From NCBI RefSeq assembly GCF_047495875.1, contig NC_092474.1:14428200-14492199 (forward strand): DNA of 64,000 nt, read 5' to 3'. The notes beneath the pieces are model-generated. The model was not told the DNA's origin. It ran no database searches and was given only the letters and a program-made list of their open reading frames with translations. This document shows, in pieces, positions 23,879 to 33,723 of this stretch (position 1 is the first letter of the stretch; each line of letters starts with the position of its first letter). The translations under genes and the position numbers were made by a program. The stretch is from Pithys albifrons albifrons (lineage: Eukaryota > Chordata > Aves > Passeriformes > Thamnophilidae).

Positions 23879-24103
23879 CCAAACAAAAACTGAAAAAAAA
23901 ACCAACAAAAAACCCCCAAAGCAAACCAAAAGTGTGCCCTTGCCTTGATCCTGTGCTCTTGTAAAATGAGAGCTTGTTTTTATGATGGGGCAACTAATGT
24001 AACTCTTTAATTCTGTACAGGGCCAAACTGTGTGGCACTGAGATGAGGAGATTGTGCCTTTATATGATGTTATTATGGAAGAATCAAATGGAGTGTGGGG
24101 GGG
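23879..24103. other. Spacer between inverted LTRs
   Basis: 225 bp beginning with an A-rich stretch (23884-23930). There is no primer-binding site or gag/pol, so A1 and A2 are not the two ends of a provirus. Confidence 0.55.
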
Positions 24104-24377
24104 TGTCTTGGTTTGAGATAAGCAACTGCCAACCCCCCCAAGCACAGAGAGAAAAGCTTCCCTCCTAACACCAGGGAAAGGGAGGAAAAGAGAGGGGAAA
24201 GAAAAAAACACTTCAAACCACGTTTATACTAAAACTACATATATTTTTCACAGAAAGAAAGAGACAATTAGAAGAGAGTACAAATATTCACTCACACAAG
24301 TCTGCAACAACAAGTTCCCCACCTCAACTTCTTAACAAACACACAAATTCTACTGTCTTAACTACACATTGTAAGGT

Positions 24378-24449
24378 GGTCCCGCTGTGTAATGGTGAGC
24401 ACTCCAGACTCTGATCACAAGGTCGTGAGTTCGAGTCTCAGTGGGGAAC
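24378..24449 (+). pseudogene. tRNA-Gln-derived head of the composite element
   Basis: Exactly 72 nt, the length of vertebrate tRNA-Gln. Sees GGTCCCG at the 5' acceptor, 'gtgtaatggtgagcac' as D-arm/box A (one change from the usual tRNA-Gln), CTG at the anticodon position, and 'gagttcgagtctc' as T-arm/box B. The anticodon stem and 3' acceptor are partly unpaired, so it is unlikely to be a working tRNA. It could still act as an internal Pol III promoter. Confidence 0.8.
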
Positions 24450-24454
24450 GTACC

Positions 24455-24546
24455 GGGCAGTTCAATGCCCTCCCTGCCATCTGATCCCCTCAGATCTTGG
24501 ATGCTCAGCAGGGTCAGTCCCAGTTAGTACCGGGTGCTGTAGACAG
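24455..24546 (+). pseudogene. 5S rRNA-derived segment 1, box C deleted
   Basis: Matches vertebrate 5S rRNA from about position 10 to its end: 'cagatcttggatgctcagca' covers the box A region and 'accgggtgctgtag' the 3' arm. The 5S segment 'ttggatgggagacc...' is missing. It jumps from GTTAGTAC to CCGGGTGC, consistent with loss between two TAC triplets that flank this stretch in 5S rRNA. The 5S intermediate element and box C are therefore gone here. Confidence 0.85.
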
Positions 24547-24728
24547 TCCTGAGGACTTCACTGTCACTGTCCAAGCTCGCTCGGCTGTGGCAGATGGACC
24601 TCAGGACTGAAACGGTGGGGCCAGTTCTGCGCACGCTGAACCCCACCTGAACAATCCACTGCCCAGGCTGGAAGGGCTCACCCACCTGGGGAGAGCCGTG
24701 CCCAAATCTTCGTACACGAAGTTTGGGC
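24547..24728 (+). repeat. Composite element body, unit 1
   Basis: Non-coding body repeated at 24862-25040, about 90% alike. Begins 'agtcctgaggacttcactgt', passes 'gctcgctcggctgtggcaga', 'caggactgaaacggtggggc' and 'cactgcccaggctggaaggg', and closes with an inverted repeat, cccaaatcttcgt / acgaagtttggg (24699-24727). Confidence 0.8.
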
Positions 24729-24742
24729 CATACATTCAAGAA

Positions 24743-24861
24743 GGCAGTTAATGCCTCCCTGACATCCCATCCCGTCAGATCTCGGAAGCTCAGCAGGGTC
24801 AGTCCCGGATTAGTACTTGGATGGGAGACCTCCTGGGCAATGCCGGGGGCTGTAGGTTCTA
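24743..24861 (+). pseudogene. 5S rRNA-derived segment 2, box C retained
   Basis: Close to vertebrate 5S rRNA over about 100 nt: 'gtcagatctcggaagctcag', 'cagggtcagtcccggattag' and 'tacttggatgggagacctcc' keep box A, the intermediate element and box C with few changes. The first part of 5S is replaced by a diverged 'ggcagttaatgcc'. No T-run terminator directly follows the 5S end, so a transcript would read into the body. Confidence 0.9.
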
Positions 24862-25052
24862 GTCCTGAGGACTTCACTGGCACCGTCCAAGCTCGCTCGG
24901 CCGTGGCAGATGAACCTCAGGACTGAAACGGTGGGGCCAGTTCTGGGCACGCTGAGCCTCACCTAAAATCCACTGCCCAGGCTGGAAGGGCCCACCCACG
25001 TGGGGACAGCCCTGCCCAAATCTTTGTTCACGAAGCCGAGCCACACACACAC
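24862..25052 (+). repeat. Composite element body, unit 2, with (CA)n end
   Basis: Second copy of the body, ending 'tttgttcacgaagccgagcc' and then a (CA)n run (25041-25052) up to the duplicated flank. The closing hairpin seen in unit 1 is weakened here (gaagccgag instead of gaagtttggg). Confidence 0.8.
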
Positions 25053-25417
25053 ACACATTACTTAAGAAAAACCTTATTCCCCAGGGAGACAAACCCAAGC
25101 AGAAAGGAGAGACCCAGAACAACACATTTTACTTTCCTGAGGTACCCTGTGAGCCAGTGGTGGGCCTGGTCCTCTCCATCCCCCCTGGGACAGCATCGTG
25201 AGTCCTCCCAAGAGGAGGGCTGAGAAGCAACTGCCTTAACCACTCCCACACTGGTTCCTACTTCCCTGGAGATGATGCCATAATGTGGGATGGAATACAA
25301 AGTTACTGGCTAGAAGAGGTCAGCTGTTAGCCCAGCCCAGCTCAAGTCAGCTGACAGCTTCAGCCTAGTCCAGACTTCAGAGCCCAAATTTAGGCCCACC
25401 TGGGTGAACCCATAACA

Positions 25418-25847
25418 GTTTTTGAGTTTCAAGTTTTGAGTTTCCCAAACTCCCCAGAGGCTGCACAAATGACAAAGAAAATAGTCTGTGCAGGCACAGC
25501 CAGGTTAGTACAGAAAGCAAGTCCTCATTCGGGATCTGGGACTCTCTGGGAAGCTCTGGAGTGAAATTAAGGGATGACACATGTGAGCAAGCTTGTTCCT
25601 GCAGGAAAGCAATCCACCCATCTCTGGGGTGGCTGATGAAGCTCTGGTTGTAAATATTTGCTTTACTTCTTTGCATTTGTGATTGGAAAGCAAAGTCACT
25701 CTGACATGAATGGTGTGAACTTGGCCTGGGGACAGAAAGCAGTGTCCATCCCAGCAGGGGGGGGTGCAATGCTGGCAGCAGTGCCAGGGTGTGCCTTGTC
25801 TTGGGAAGGTCGTGGGGGTGGAATTCAGGAACTGTGTCTGTCACGAT
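25418..25847. other. Spacer between LTR-A2 and LTR-A3
   Basis: 430 bp without retroviral coding sequence. It opens with a repetitive 'gttttgagtttc'-type stretch (25418-25445). No gene seen. Confidence 0.5.
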
Positions 25848-26470
25848 TGTTATGGGGTCACCCAGGTGGGCCTAGATTTGGGCTCTAGAGTTTGGACTAG
25901 GCCGAAGCTGTCAGCTGACTTGAGCTGGGCTGAGCTAACAGCTGACCTCTTCTAGCCAGTAACTTTGTATTCCATACCACATTATGGCATCATCTCCAGG
26001 GAAGCAGGAACCAGTGTGGGAGTGGTTAAGGCAGTCACTTCTCAGCCTCCTCTTGGGAGGACGCACGATGCTGTCCCAGGGGGGATGGAGAGGACCAGGC
26101 CCACCACTGGCTCACAGGGTACCTCAGGAAAGTAAACTGTGTTGTTCTGGGTCTCTCCTTTCTGCTTGAGTTTGTCTCCCTGGGGAATAAGCTTCTTCTT
26201 AAGTAATGTGTAGTTAGGACAGTAGAATTTGTGTGTTCGTTATGAAGTTGAGGTGGGGAACTTGTTGTTCCAGACTTGTGTGAGTGAATATTTGTACTCT
26301 CTTCTAATTGTCTCTTTCTTCCTGTGAAAAATATATGTAGTTTTAGTATAAACGTGGTTTGAAGGTTTTTTCCTTTCCCCTCTCCTTTCCTCCCTTTCCC
26401 TGGTGTTAGGAGGGAGGCTTTTCTCTCTGTGCTTGGGGGGGTTGGCAGTTGCTTATCTCAAACCAAGACA
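25848..26470 (+). mobile_element. Solo LTR, family LTR-A (copy A3)
   Basis: Runs 'tgttatggggtcacccaggt' to 'tctcaaaccaagaca' (623 bp). Flanks are acgat / aggat, a TSD with one mismatch. It is uninterrupted at 'gtgtagttaggacagtagaa' near 26207, where the inverted copy A2 carries the composite insertion. It therefore gives the empty-site sequence. Confidence 0.92.
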
Positions 26471-27094
26471 AGGATGCAGAGTGGGCTGGAGTGGGCTGAG
26501 TCCCTCCCACAGGTGGGTGGGGACCAGGCAAAGAAAGGCAGAGACTCTTCTTGAGAGCAGAAAAAGAGTGGGAAGATTGAGCTGTCCTGTCAGCTGAGGG
26601 TTTGTCCAGGTGTATCAAGGCCAAACCAGGTGACCAGTCTTTGGCTTTGAAGGAGCTCCCTCACCTCCAGAGTCAGGTGCCACAGTTCTCTCAGGTGTCC
26701 AGGCTACCCATGGTGAGATTCCTCTCGCTGGAGAAGCAAATGTCAAGAAAGAGCATCACCAACTCCTCAACTCAGCAGTAGGAGGGAGATCAAGCCATGG
26801 CTACAGGTGACGCTGGAGTCCTGCAGGCTGGTCCCAGGAGTGATGCCTGAGTGTTTGTGTGGCAGGAAGATGTCTCTGGATGTTGGTGATCATGGCCTGG
26901 CTGCCTGGGGAGCAGTGGGACTGTCCCAGGATGGGCTGGTGGGCTGGCAGCACTTTGGGAGGAATGGCCAGTGGGTGGGACATGCTCTGAAACCAGGAAT
27001 GAGGGGAGGGACAGACATACCCATATGAGATTTCTCCTCACAGCTGGCAGGGTGATGTTTTCCCATGGCTGCTCTTTCTGCAGACTCGTCTGAA
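26471..27094. other. Unique spacer, no gene seen
   Basis: GC-moderate DNA. A 160-codon minus frame (26790-27272) has no recognised domain and partly overlaps a CR1/SINE tail. Confidence 0.45.
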
Positions 27095-27182
27095 AGAGGT
27101 GATGGTGCAGGACAACATCACATTCAGGAGCTGGACCTAATCCTTGTGGGTCACTTCCAACCCAGAATATTCTATAATAGCT
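27095..27182 (+). mobile_element. Short CR1 or SINE tail
   Basis: 'ggagctggacctaatccttg', 'gggtcacttccaacccagaa' and 'tattctataatag' form a CR1-type 3' end. Too short to tell a CR1 from the CR1-like tail of a tRNA-Ile SINE. Confidence 0.65.
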
Positions 27183-29929
27183 TGCGCTGCCCTTCATCAC
27201 TGTACCTTGAGGACACAGCCATGCCAATCTGTCCCACTCCAGGACAATGTCAGGGGGTTTTGGGGGTGGCATCTCATGGCATCACTTTTTCTTTGCTGAT
27301 GGTGCAGATTTTTGGCTGATCTTTGGCTCTCTGAGCAAAGGGCTCTGGGACAGAAGGCCAGGAATTGATGAGGAGAATCATGGTGACCTTCTGTGGGATA
27401 CCTGCAGCTGGCCAGTGAGACAAGCCATCATGTGCTCCAGGGCACTGAGCTGTTCATCGTGGTGTTCACCTCCTGCAGACAGCAGGTGGTTCTTGTTCAT
27501 TGAAATCGTTCTGCAGAATTGAAATGGTGTCTCAGAGGGGGCTTTGCCTCAGTCTCACTGAGGGTTCTGATGCCATGTTCCACTGAGGAAGAGCTCTAGG
27601 TTTGCCAGGGGTTCAGTGCTTTGGGGGGTTGCTCTTGTAGCCAGAATAGCTTGAACACAGAATTCATCTCAAGTCCTCGATGAAGTCCCTCAGTATAGAT
27701 GGGCTTTGTCAGTGGGAGAGACAAATATAAGTACAACAGTCATTAAAGGAGCCTCTCTGTGAATTTTCTGAAGCTCAAAATACCCCTGGCAATGACTGAA
27801 TGGGGCAATGCCCCTGGACAGAGAAGGCAATGTAGCTTCCTTCCCTTGAGTCTCACTTTCCTCCCTCAGCTGTTTACAAGGAGTCACTGGCATAGAATGA
27901 ACTTTGTGCCATTGTTTCTAATCAGGAAAGTCATATGCAAATCTGCAAGGCCAGGGAACAGTGTTGTCAGGCCTCTTTGGAAGATCTTGGGCAGCAATAA
28001 CAGCCCAAGCTTCCAACTCCCCAGGATAAGATCAAACCATTCTCTCCCAGAGCAGCAACCCACAAGTACTGGTTCCACTCCAGTTGCCTACAAGAAGCTT
28101 CCAGCCCTGTTAGCCCTGCAGAGAGCTTTTCTTCTCCAGAACAGCCCTCTGGACTTGTACTGCTTGGATGTCCTTGGCCCAGAGTAGCCTTGGAGAGTGA
28201 AGTTGGTGGTGCAGGACTGGAGCTGTTTTTCCACCATCCTCCACAGAAGCTGGACACAAAGCCTGGACTGTCAGGGTGCAGGATGCAGAGCAGGATCTCA
28301 GCACTGGGAGGTGGTGGAGGAGCTCAGTGAGTGTCTGTGCCATCTGAGCAAGGCTCCACTTGCTGAGGGGACTCCCAGACCACAGAGTACTTAATAGATG
28401 TTATTTTAGCTGCTCTGAGGTGTATGATTTACCTGCCCAAAGCTCTGCTTTAAAATCAAGCTCTGCATCATATCATTAGAGCTCTTCTTTCACAGTTTAA
28501 CAGGCAGATCCCTGACTAAACAGTCACCAGCAGGGAATAATCAGGGAATAATCAGGTAATGATGCTTTTTCCTGGGGGTCCTGTTCCTGAGCAGCTTGTC
28601 TTATCCAACACTGATTTAGCAAAAGAGACACGAAAATCATTGTTAAAAAATTTAGAGTCAACACAAAAGTTGGAATAATAGTGTCTAATGAGGATGGGAG
28701 ATCACAGACACAGAAAAGCCAGCTTTGCTTTGAGGGTTAGATGTAAAGCACAAACACAAAAGAAAGGGAAGCCTTACAAGTGTCTCAGAAGAGCCACTAA
28801 AACTGGTGCACGCAGTCCCTGGAGTCAAGGATCATCCAGATGAAATTCCTGAGGTCTTTCCATGTGCCACCCAGCCCCAACAGTGGGAGCTGTGGAGGTG
28901 TCTCACTGACAGTCTGTGGCCTATTGCTGTGCCTGGTAGGGGACTCAGAGCCTCTGGAAAGTTTCCTTTCCATCTCCTGGTGCTTTGTGTTTCCAAGATG
29001 ACAGTTCCCAGCTCCTCAGGATCCCAAATTTCCCCCAAACGACAGGTATGGAAAGGGTTTTTTATATGACCTGTTTCCAGAGGAACAGTATTCTCCTGTG
29101 AGCAGGAGTTATCTGTCATCTCTCTGCACCAGCCAAGCTAAATGAGCCAAATTTATCCCAGTGAGGAATTCAGTTCTTGCTTATAAAATTGGAAACACAG
29201 TGGGAGTCCTCTGATGCAGTGTTGGCACCCAAAATGTGGGCAGGCTCCCCAGCTGGGGCTCTGTCTCAGAAAGCAAAGAGACACCCAGAAACCATCCTGG
29301 GCAACCTTCAGCACCCCCCTGGGCTGGGAGGGGCTGCTGTGGTAACACCTCTCTCTGCACTGACTCTGGAGAGGGAGCACAGACAGCTCAAATGTGACAT
29401 GTGGCTGTTTGGTGGTGAAAATGGCTTCGGTTCAAATGGTGAAATCAATCTCACTCCTGCCTAAGGAGGTGAAATGGAGTGTGAGTTTGCTCACCCATGG
29501 CTGCAGCAGATGATTTAGGGGGGGATGAGGTGATCCCTGAGCTCTCCTACCAGGCTCTGTCATTCTATGCCTCTGGATGATGGAGTCATCATTCTTTCAG
29601 CTCTCTCCCTAGTTTTTGCATCTCCCAATGCTTCAGGAAGCAGAGCTTAATCCTGCGTGTCCCTCCACCCTCTGCTCTCTGGGTTGGAGGGCTCCCTCCT
29701 GTCTCCTCCTTTCATGGAGCTCACTTAGGAAACATAAATATGACAAATGAGCGTTATCCTCTTCCCAGTCCTTGGTGGATTTGCTGCTTTCACTCTGCTA
29801 CACCATTAGTGCCCTCCCTTCTGCATTCACCAGCCTTTCCTGAGCCTCAGAACCTTTCCAGGGCTGTTAAAAATATTTGTGAGTCCTACAGCATGAGAAG
29901 GACAAACTGCTCCTCAGCCCTTCCACAGC
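27183..29929. other. Unique spacer, no gene seen
   Basis: About 2.7 kb with no recognisable repeat. 'cagggaataatcagggaata' near 28532 is a short direct duplication. Chance frames up to 142 codons show no domains. Confidence 0.45.
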
Positions 29930-30650
29930 TGTGCTGGTTTAAAGGTAAACCTGCAGGAGAAAGGAACCCAGCTCAGGAGAGATTGTAACTCAGAGTTACA
30001 ATTTAATACAAATGTTACAATAAATGCAATGACACAAACAGAAATTGGGTTTAACCCCCAACCCCAGCAGTCTAACCCAGCCCCCTGGGGCACAAACACA
30101 GGGGGGTTTGGTGGCCCCTGTGCTGAGCCCCACGTGGTTCCTCCAAGTCCAAAGGAAAAGGAAGGGACAAACCTGTTGGTGCAGATGATGGCACAGTCTG
30201 GTGGAGAGTGGTGGGCTCCTCCTGGCCAGGTTCTGCTCCTGTTCTGGATCCAAAGAGTGGTCCCAGAAGTCCCCAAACCCCCAGATTCTCTCCCCTCAGG
30301 TTTGGGTGGGAGCCCCCAGTGCCTCCCCCAGGGCAGGGAGTTCCACACTGGGGGATCTGACTCTGGCAGTCAGGGGGGATTTTGGAATGGTTGCTGGCCC
30401 ATGGGCAGAGCTGAGCCCTCAGGTGGGTGTGGAGGTGCCAAGGAGTCCCTGCAGGGCAGTTCTCCCAGCTCCTCTGCCAGGCTTCTTTCCCAGCCAGCTC
30501 CCAGCCTGAGGGCTCAGCTGTGCCCTGGGCAGCTGCTGCCAATGGGCCCTTGGGAACAGTTCATGAGAGACAACATGGAGGGTTTAGAATGCCCCAGCTT
30601 TGGTCACACCCACACAGTGATAAACTGGTCCTGGCTGCTGAACCAGGTTA
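29930..30650 (-). mobile_element. Solo LTR, family LTR-B (copy B5)
   Basis: On + from 'tgtgctggtttaaaggtaaa' to 'gctgctgaaccaggtta'. All family blocks are present in the order of B1 and B7. The terminal AGGACA is decayed and no TSD is visible (acagc / cccat). It contains a 156-codon sense frame (30072-30542) matching those in B1 and B7. Confidence 0.87.
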
Positions 30651-30689
30651 CCCATGAAATAATGTTAATTTTAGGAGCATCACACCAGA

Positions 30690-31500
30690 TCCAACAGGCT
30701 GAGAGGTGATGCTGCAGCTCCAACCACAGCAAGGCTCAGCATGGAGTTAGAGAAGGCACCTTCACATAAACAGACGTGTGTAGCACAAAGATACACGTAT
30801 GTGCACACACATGTACAGGTTTGTCCCTGGGTCCCAGGCTCACCAGTTGCTGCAATCTGAACATCTGAGACCCTGAGGCCACAGGGACCTCCAGCTGTTG
30901 ATTCACCCCTCAAAATGAAGTCCTTCACCCCGGTAAAGAGTTAGAAATGGGGTTTAATACAAAGACGGGACATGGCCCACACGACAGCTCCCCAATGACA
31001 TGTGACATTTATCCCCTTATTCCTCTGTGTTCCCAGACTTGTTCCTACCCAAATCACTTGTTCTTTTCCCAATCTGTATTTGCTCTCCAAACACCCCATA
31101 ATAAGTGGATTGCCCAAAAGCCCTTTCCGTGCATACCGTGGTGTGTCCCACACCCTCGGGGACCCAAAGGTGCTCTGGCAGTGACTCACTGTGGAGGGTT
31201 TCACCCCTGGACCACAGGGGTGGGAGGGGCCCAGAGATGGGTGGGAGGGGCCCAGAGATGCTGTCTCTTCCCTGAGTCCATAAACTGGATTTCTGGCTGC
31301 CTTTGTACCCCTGTGCTCCTCTGGGATTGTGGAGATGAGCCTGGAATGGGCTGCTGGCTCCTGGGAGGGCAGCTGGGCCAGGGGGTTATTGGGGCTGCCC
31401 CACCTCTTTGTCTCTCTGGGCCCCTTTGTGGGGGTGCAGATGAGTTTTTACCACCGAAGCCAGCAATTAACACAAAGTATAATCTTGGCATCAAAGCACA
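30690..31500 (-). mobile_element. Possible LTR (LTR-E), minus sense
   Basis: Read on the minus strand, a TATA-like 'gggataaatgtcac' (near 31005) is followed about 55 nt later by 'tgtattaaaccccatttcta' (a polyadenylation-type signal near 30955) and a 'ctttaccggggtgaag' block. This spacing resembles an avian ERV LTR. Upstream there is a 20-bp tandem repeat of 'ggtgggaggggcccagagat' (31219-31258). No second copy exists in the window, so ends are guesses. A 209-codon + frame at 30947-31576 is unsupported. Confidence 0.35.
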
Positions 31501-32239
31501 TTTTCTCTTCCACCCTCAGCTCCCTTCTGTCAGTTTTGGAGCCCCTGGCACTCCAGATACACTTGCTGTATTTTAATGATACTCTTTTTAGATGGCACAC
31601 ACCCCCTTTACCCTGCTGGTGAAGTTTAATTTTTCCCTTTGCTGCTCACAGAATCACACATCCCTTCTGCCTGAGTCCCTCATCAGACACCTTAAACCAG
31701 GCTTTGTGTTGGCTGTAACCCGTTTAACCTCTAATTCCTCCTTTCAAATCCTTTTGCCTTGTTCCCAGCTTGGACGCAACTGTGAGAGATGGTGGGGAAG
31801 GTGGGAAGTGGAGCCTCTGTGCCTTCTGAATTCCCCTCCCTGTTCTGCAGGGGAAGGTGGAGGCACAGATGCTCTGGGTGGGGTTCTTAGGGGAATTGTT
31901 ACTGTTGCTGAGCTGGAAATGATGAGGAAGCTCAAGCAATTCCTGTGGAGTCAGTTTTTATAAAAACATACCTATTACTGTGTGCTTAAATTAACCCCTT
32001 AACATTTGTGTTCTCTTAAGTGAAGGGGATCAGTCCTGGGAGAAAGAGGCAGGAGGAAACACTGGAAGGGTGAAGGCCTGAAAGGGCAAATCTTGTTCTT
32101 GTGGAGATTCTGAATTGAGCCTGTGCAGAGCAGGGTCTGGGAAAGAAGTGGGGCTGAGAAAAACCCCTTGGTGCAGCCTTTTAACTCTGGTACATGAGGG
32201 GAAAACCCAAAAGGCTTCAAGACCTCATGATAAGAAAGA
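31501..32239. other. Unique spacer, no gene seen
   Basis: No recognised repeat or exon. Confidence 0.45.
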
Positions 32240-32675
32240 CATTGAGTGTAGTGTGTCCAGGGAAGGGGCTGGAGCAGCAGGAGGGGCTGAGGGAGCTGGG
32301 AGGGCTCAGCCTGGAGAAAAGGAGGCTCAGGGGGGACCTTCTGGCTCTGCAATCCCTGCCAGGAGGGGAGAGCCAGGGGGGGGTCGGGCTCTGCTCCAGG
32401 GCACAGGGACAAGAGGAGAGGGCACAGCCTCAGGCTGGGCCAGGAGATGTTTAGGTTGGATATTGGGGAAAATTTTTCCATAGCATTTAAACAAGGGAAG
32501 AAGGGCAGTGGTGGAATCCCCATCTTTGGAAGTGTTCAAAGAACTTTTGGATGTGACACTTGGGGACGTGGTTTAGTGGTGAACCCAATGGTGCTGGCTG
32601 CACAGTTGGACTTGATGACATTAAACATCTTTTCCAACCTTAACTATTCTGTGGGTTTATGACTCTATGAGACTG
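32240..32675 (+). mobile_element. CR1 LINE, 3' fragment
   Basis: 'ggctggagcagcaggagggg', 'aaaaggaggctcagggggga', 'cagcctcaggctgggccagg', 'ggatattggggaaaattttt' and 'ttggacttgatgacattaaa', ending 'gggtttatgactctatgag'. Resembles the CR1 at 836-1440. Confidence 0.93.
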
Positions 32676-33692
32676 CTCAGCCTGCTGGAGTTCACCCCAG
32701 GGAGGGCACTTGGAAAGTGTCCTCCCAGCCTCAGGTCCAGAGGGCACCCATGGGATGGGCACAGGGTGAGTGGGCACAGTCAGGAGTGTCACATCTCAAA
32801 CATCTCTTCCTTCCCCTGCCTGGAGGTTTTTCTCCCTAAGGAAGGACTCAGCATCTCCTGCCCAGTCCAGTGGGCTGGTCCTCTCCAGCTGCAGCTCTGG
32901 GGGCACCTCTGACCCTTAAACACCCTCTGCCCCCCCCCTGCCCACACTTGTCCTCTTCTTTTACTTGTGCTCAGTCTTTACCTTTCTCTCCCTCTCCCTT
33001 GACCTTTCTGCTTCTATTTCTGCAGTAGCTGCTGTTAAATGTTAACAATTCCAAGTGACAACCAACCACTGGGCTGTATCCAAGAAAATGCTGCTTATTT
33101 AAAATCTCAGGGCAAAACAGTCCCAGGGAAATCAGACAGTGATCTGATGCCTTCCTTACCAATTGCACAACCTGCTACATTCCCAAGAATGCCTCTTTCC
33201 ACAGCATTTGGCTGAAATGGGAGCAGCCCAGCACACAATAATGTAACCCCCTGAATTATGTTTTTAATAGGAAGCATTCAGCCAGGAGAAGAAAACCCCA
33301 AGCATTGAATCTATAAATTATTTAATTTAAAAAGAGAACAACATATCTTTGGCCAGAAATAAGCAAAATGCCTTCTCATAAGCTTTCTGCTGAAATTTCC
33401 TGGTGTGCTCCCAACTCACTGACACGCTGCCTTGAATTGTTGCTTCAATTCTTGTTTTGGTTGTCACTACTCTCAATTATTTTTAAAAAAGGACCTATAA
33501 TAGATTTATATTTCTCTGATTTTATTAGACAGTAAAAAAAGAGAAGGCTGAGCTGCAGCAGTTAAATAATTTATGACCTTTGCTAGAGGGGCAAAAAGAC
33601 CTAAACCAAAAATATAATGTGTGCATTGAAAAGGAAGGGTTTGGATCTCATTGTTTTTCTTGCCCAGTGGTTTTGCTTGGTGCCATTTGAAG

Positions 33693-33723
<31 letters not shown>

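Larger units (their letters stand above)
24371..25052 (+). mobile_element. Composite tRNA-Gln / 5S-rRNA-derived retroposon (dimeric SINE-like element)
   Basis: This segment interrupts LTR-A2. The LTR reads on to 'acacatt' at 24364-24370, and the same 7-mer at 25053-25059 precedes the resumed LTR ('acttaag'), giving a 7-bp duplicated flank. In order: a 72-nt tRNA-Gln-like head (24378-24449); a 5S-rRNA-like segment (24455-24546); a body of about 175 bp; a second 5S-like segment (24743-24861); a second copy of the body; and a short (CA)n end. The two 5S+body units are tandem, starting 287 bp apart. The layout matches Pol III retroposons (SINEs) with tRNA and 5S promoters. I know tRNA-Ile SINEs in passerines but no tRNA-Gln/5S family there, so novelty is an inference that needs a repeat-library search. 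An alternative is a captured fragment of a degenerate 5S-derived tandem repeat. Confidence 0.85.
24104..25417 (-). mobile_element. Solo LTR, family LTR-A (copy A2), inverted and interrupted
   Basis: On + it runs 'tgtcttggtttgagataagc' to 'tgaacccataaca', the reverse complement of A1/A3. The 1314-bp span includes a 682-bp insertion (24371-25052), leaving an LTR of about 625-630 bp. Similarity to A3 is high, roughly 95% by eye over the right half. Flanking 5-mers are ggggg and gtttt: no TSD, unlike A1. That suggests rearrangement after insertion. Confidence 0.9.

Noticed and set aside
24378..24449. Functional tRNA-Gln gene
   Set aside because: Anticodon and acceptor stems are mismatched, no T-run terminator follows closely, and it is fused to 5S-derived sequence in a transposed segment.
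24743..24861. Functional 5S rRNA gene
   Set aside because: The first part of 5S is diverged, there are scattered changes, and no terminator follows. It repeats with its body as part of a retroposon.
23275..25417. A1 and A2 as the two LTRs of one provirus
   Set aside because: They are in opposite orientation, separated by only 225 bp without a primer-binding site or gag/pol.
30947..31576. 209-codon + frame
   Set aside because: Overlaps a likely minus-strand LTR and includes a tandem duplicated GC block; peptide has no recognisable domain.
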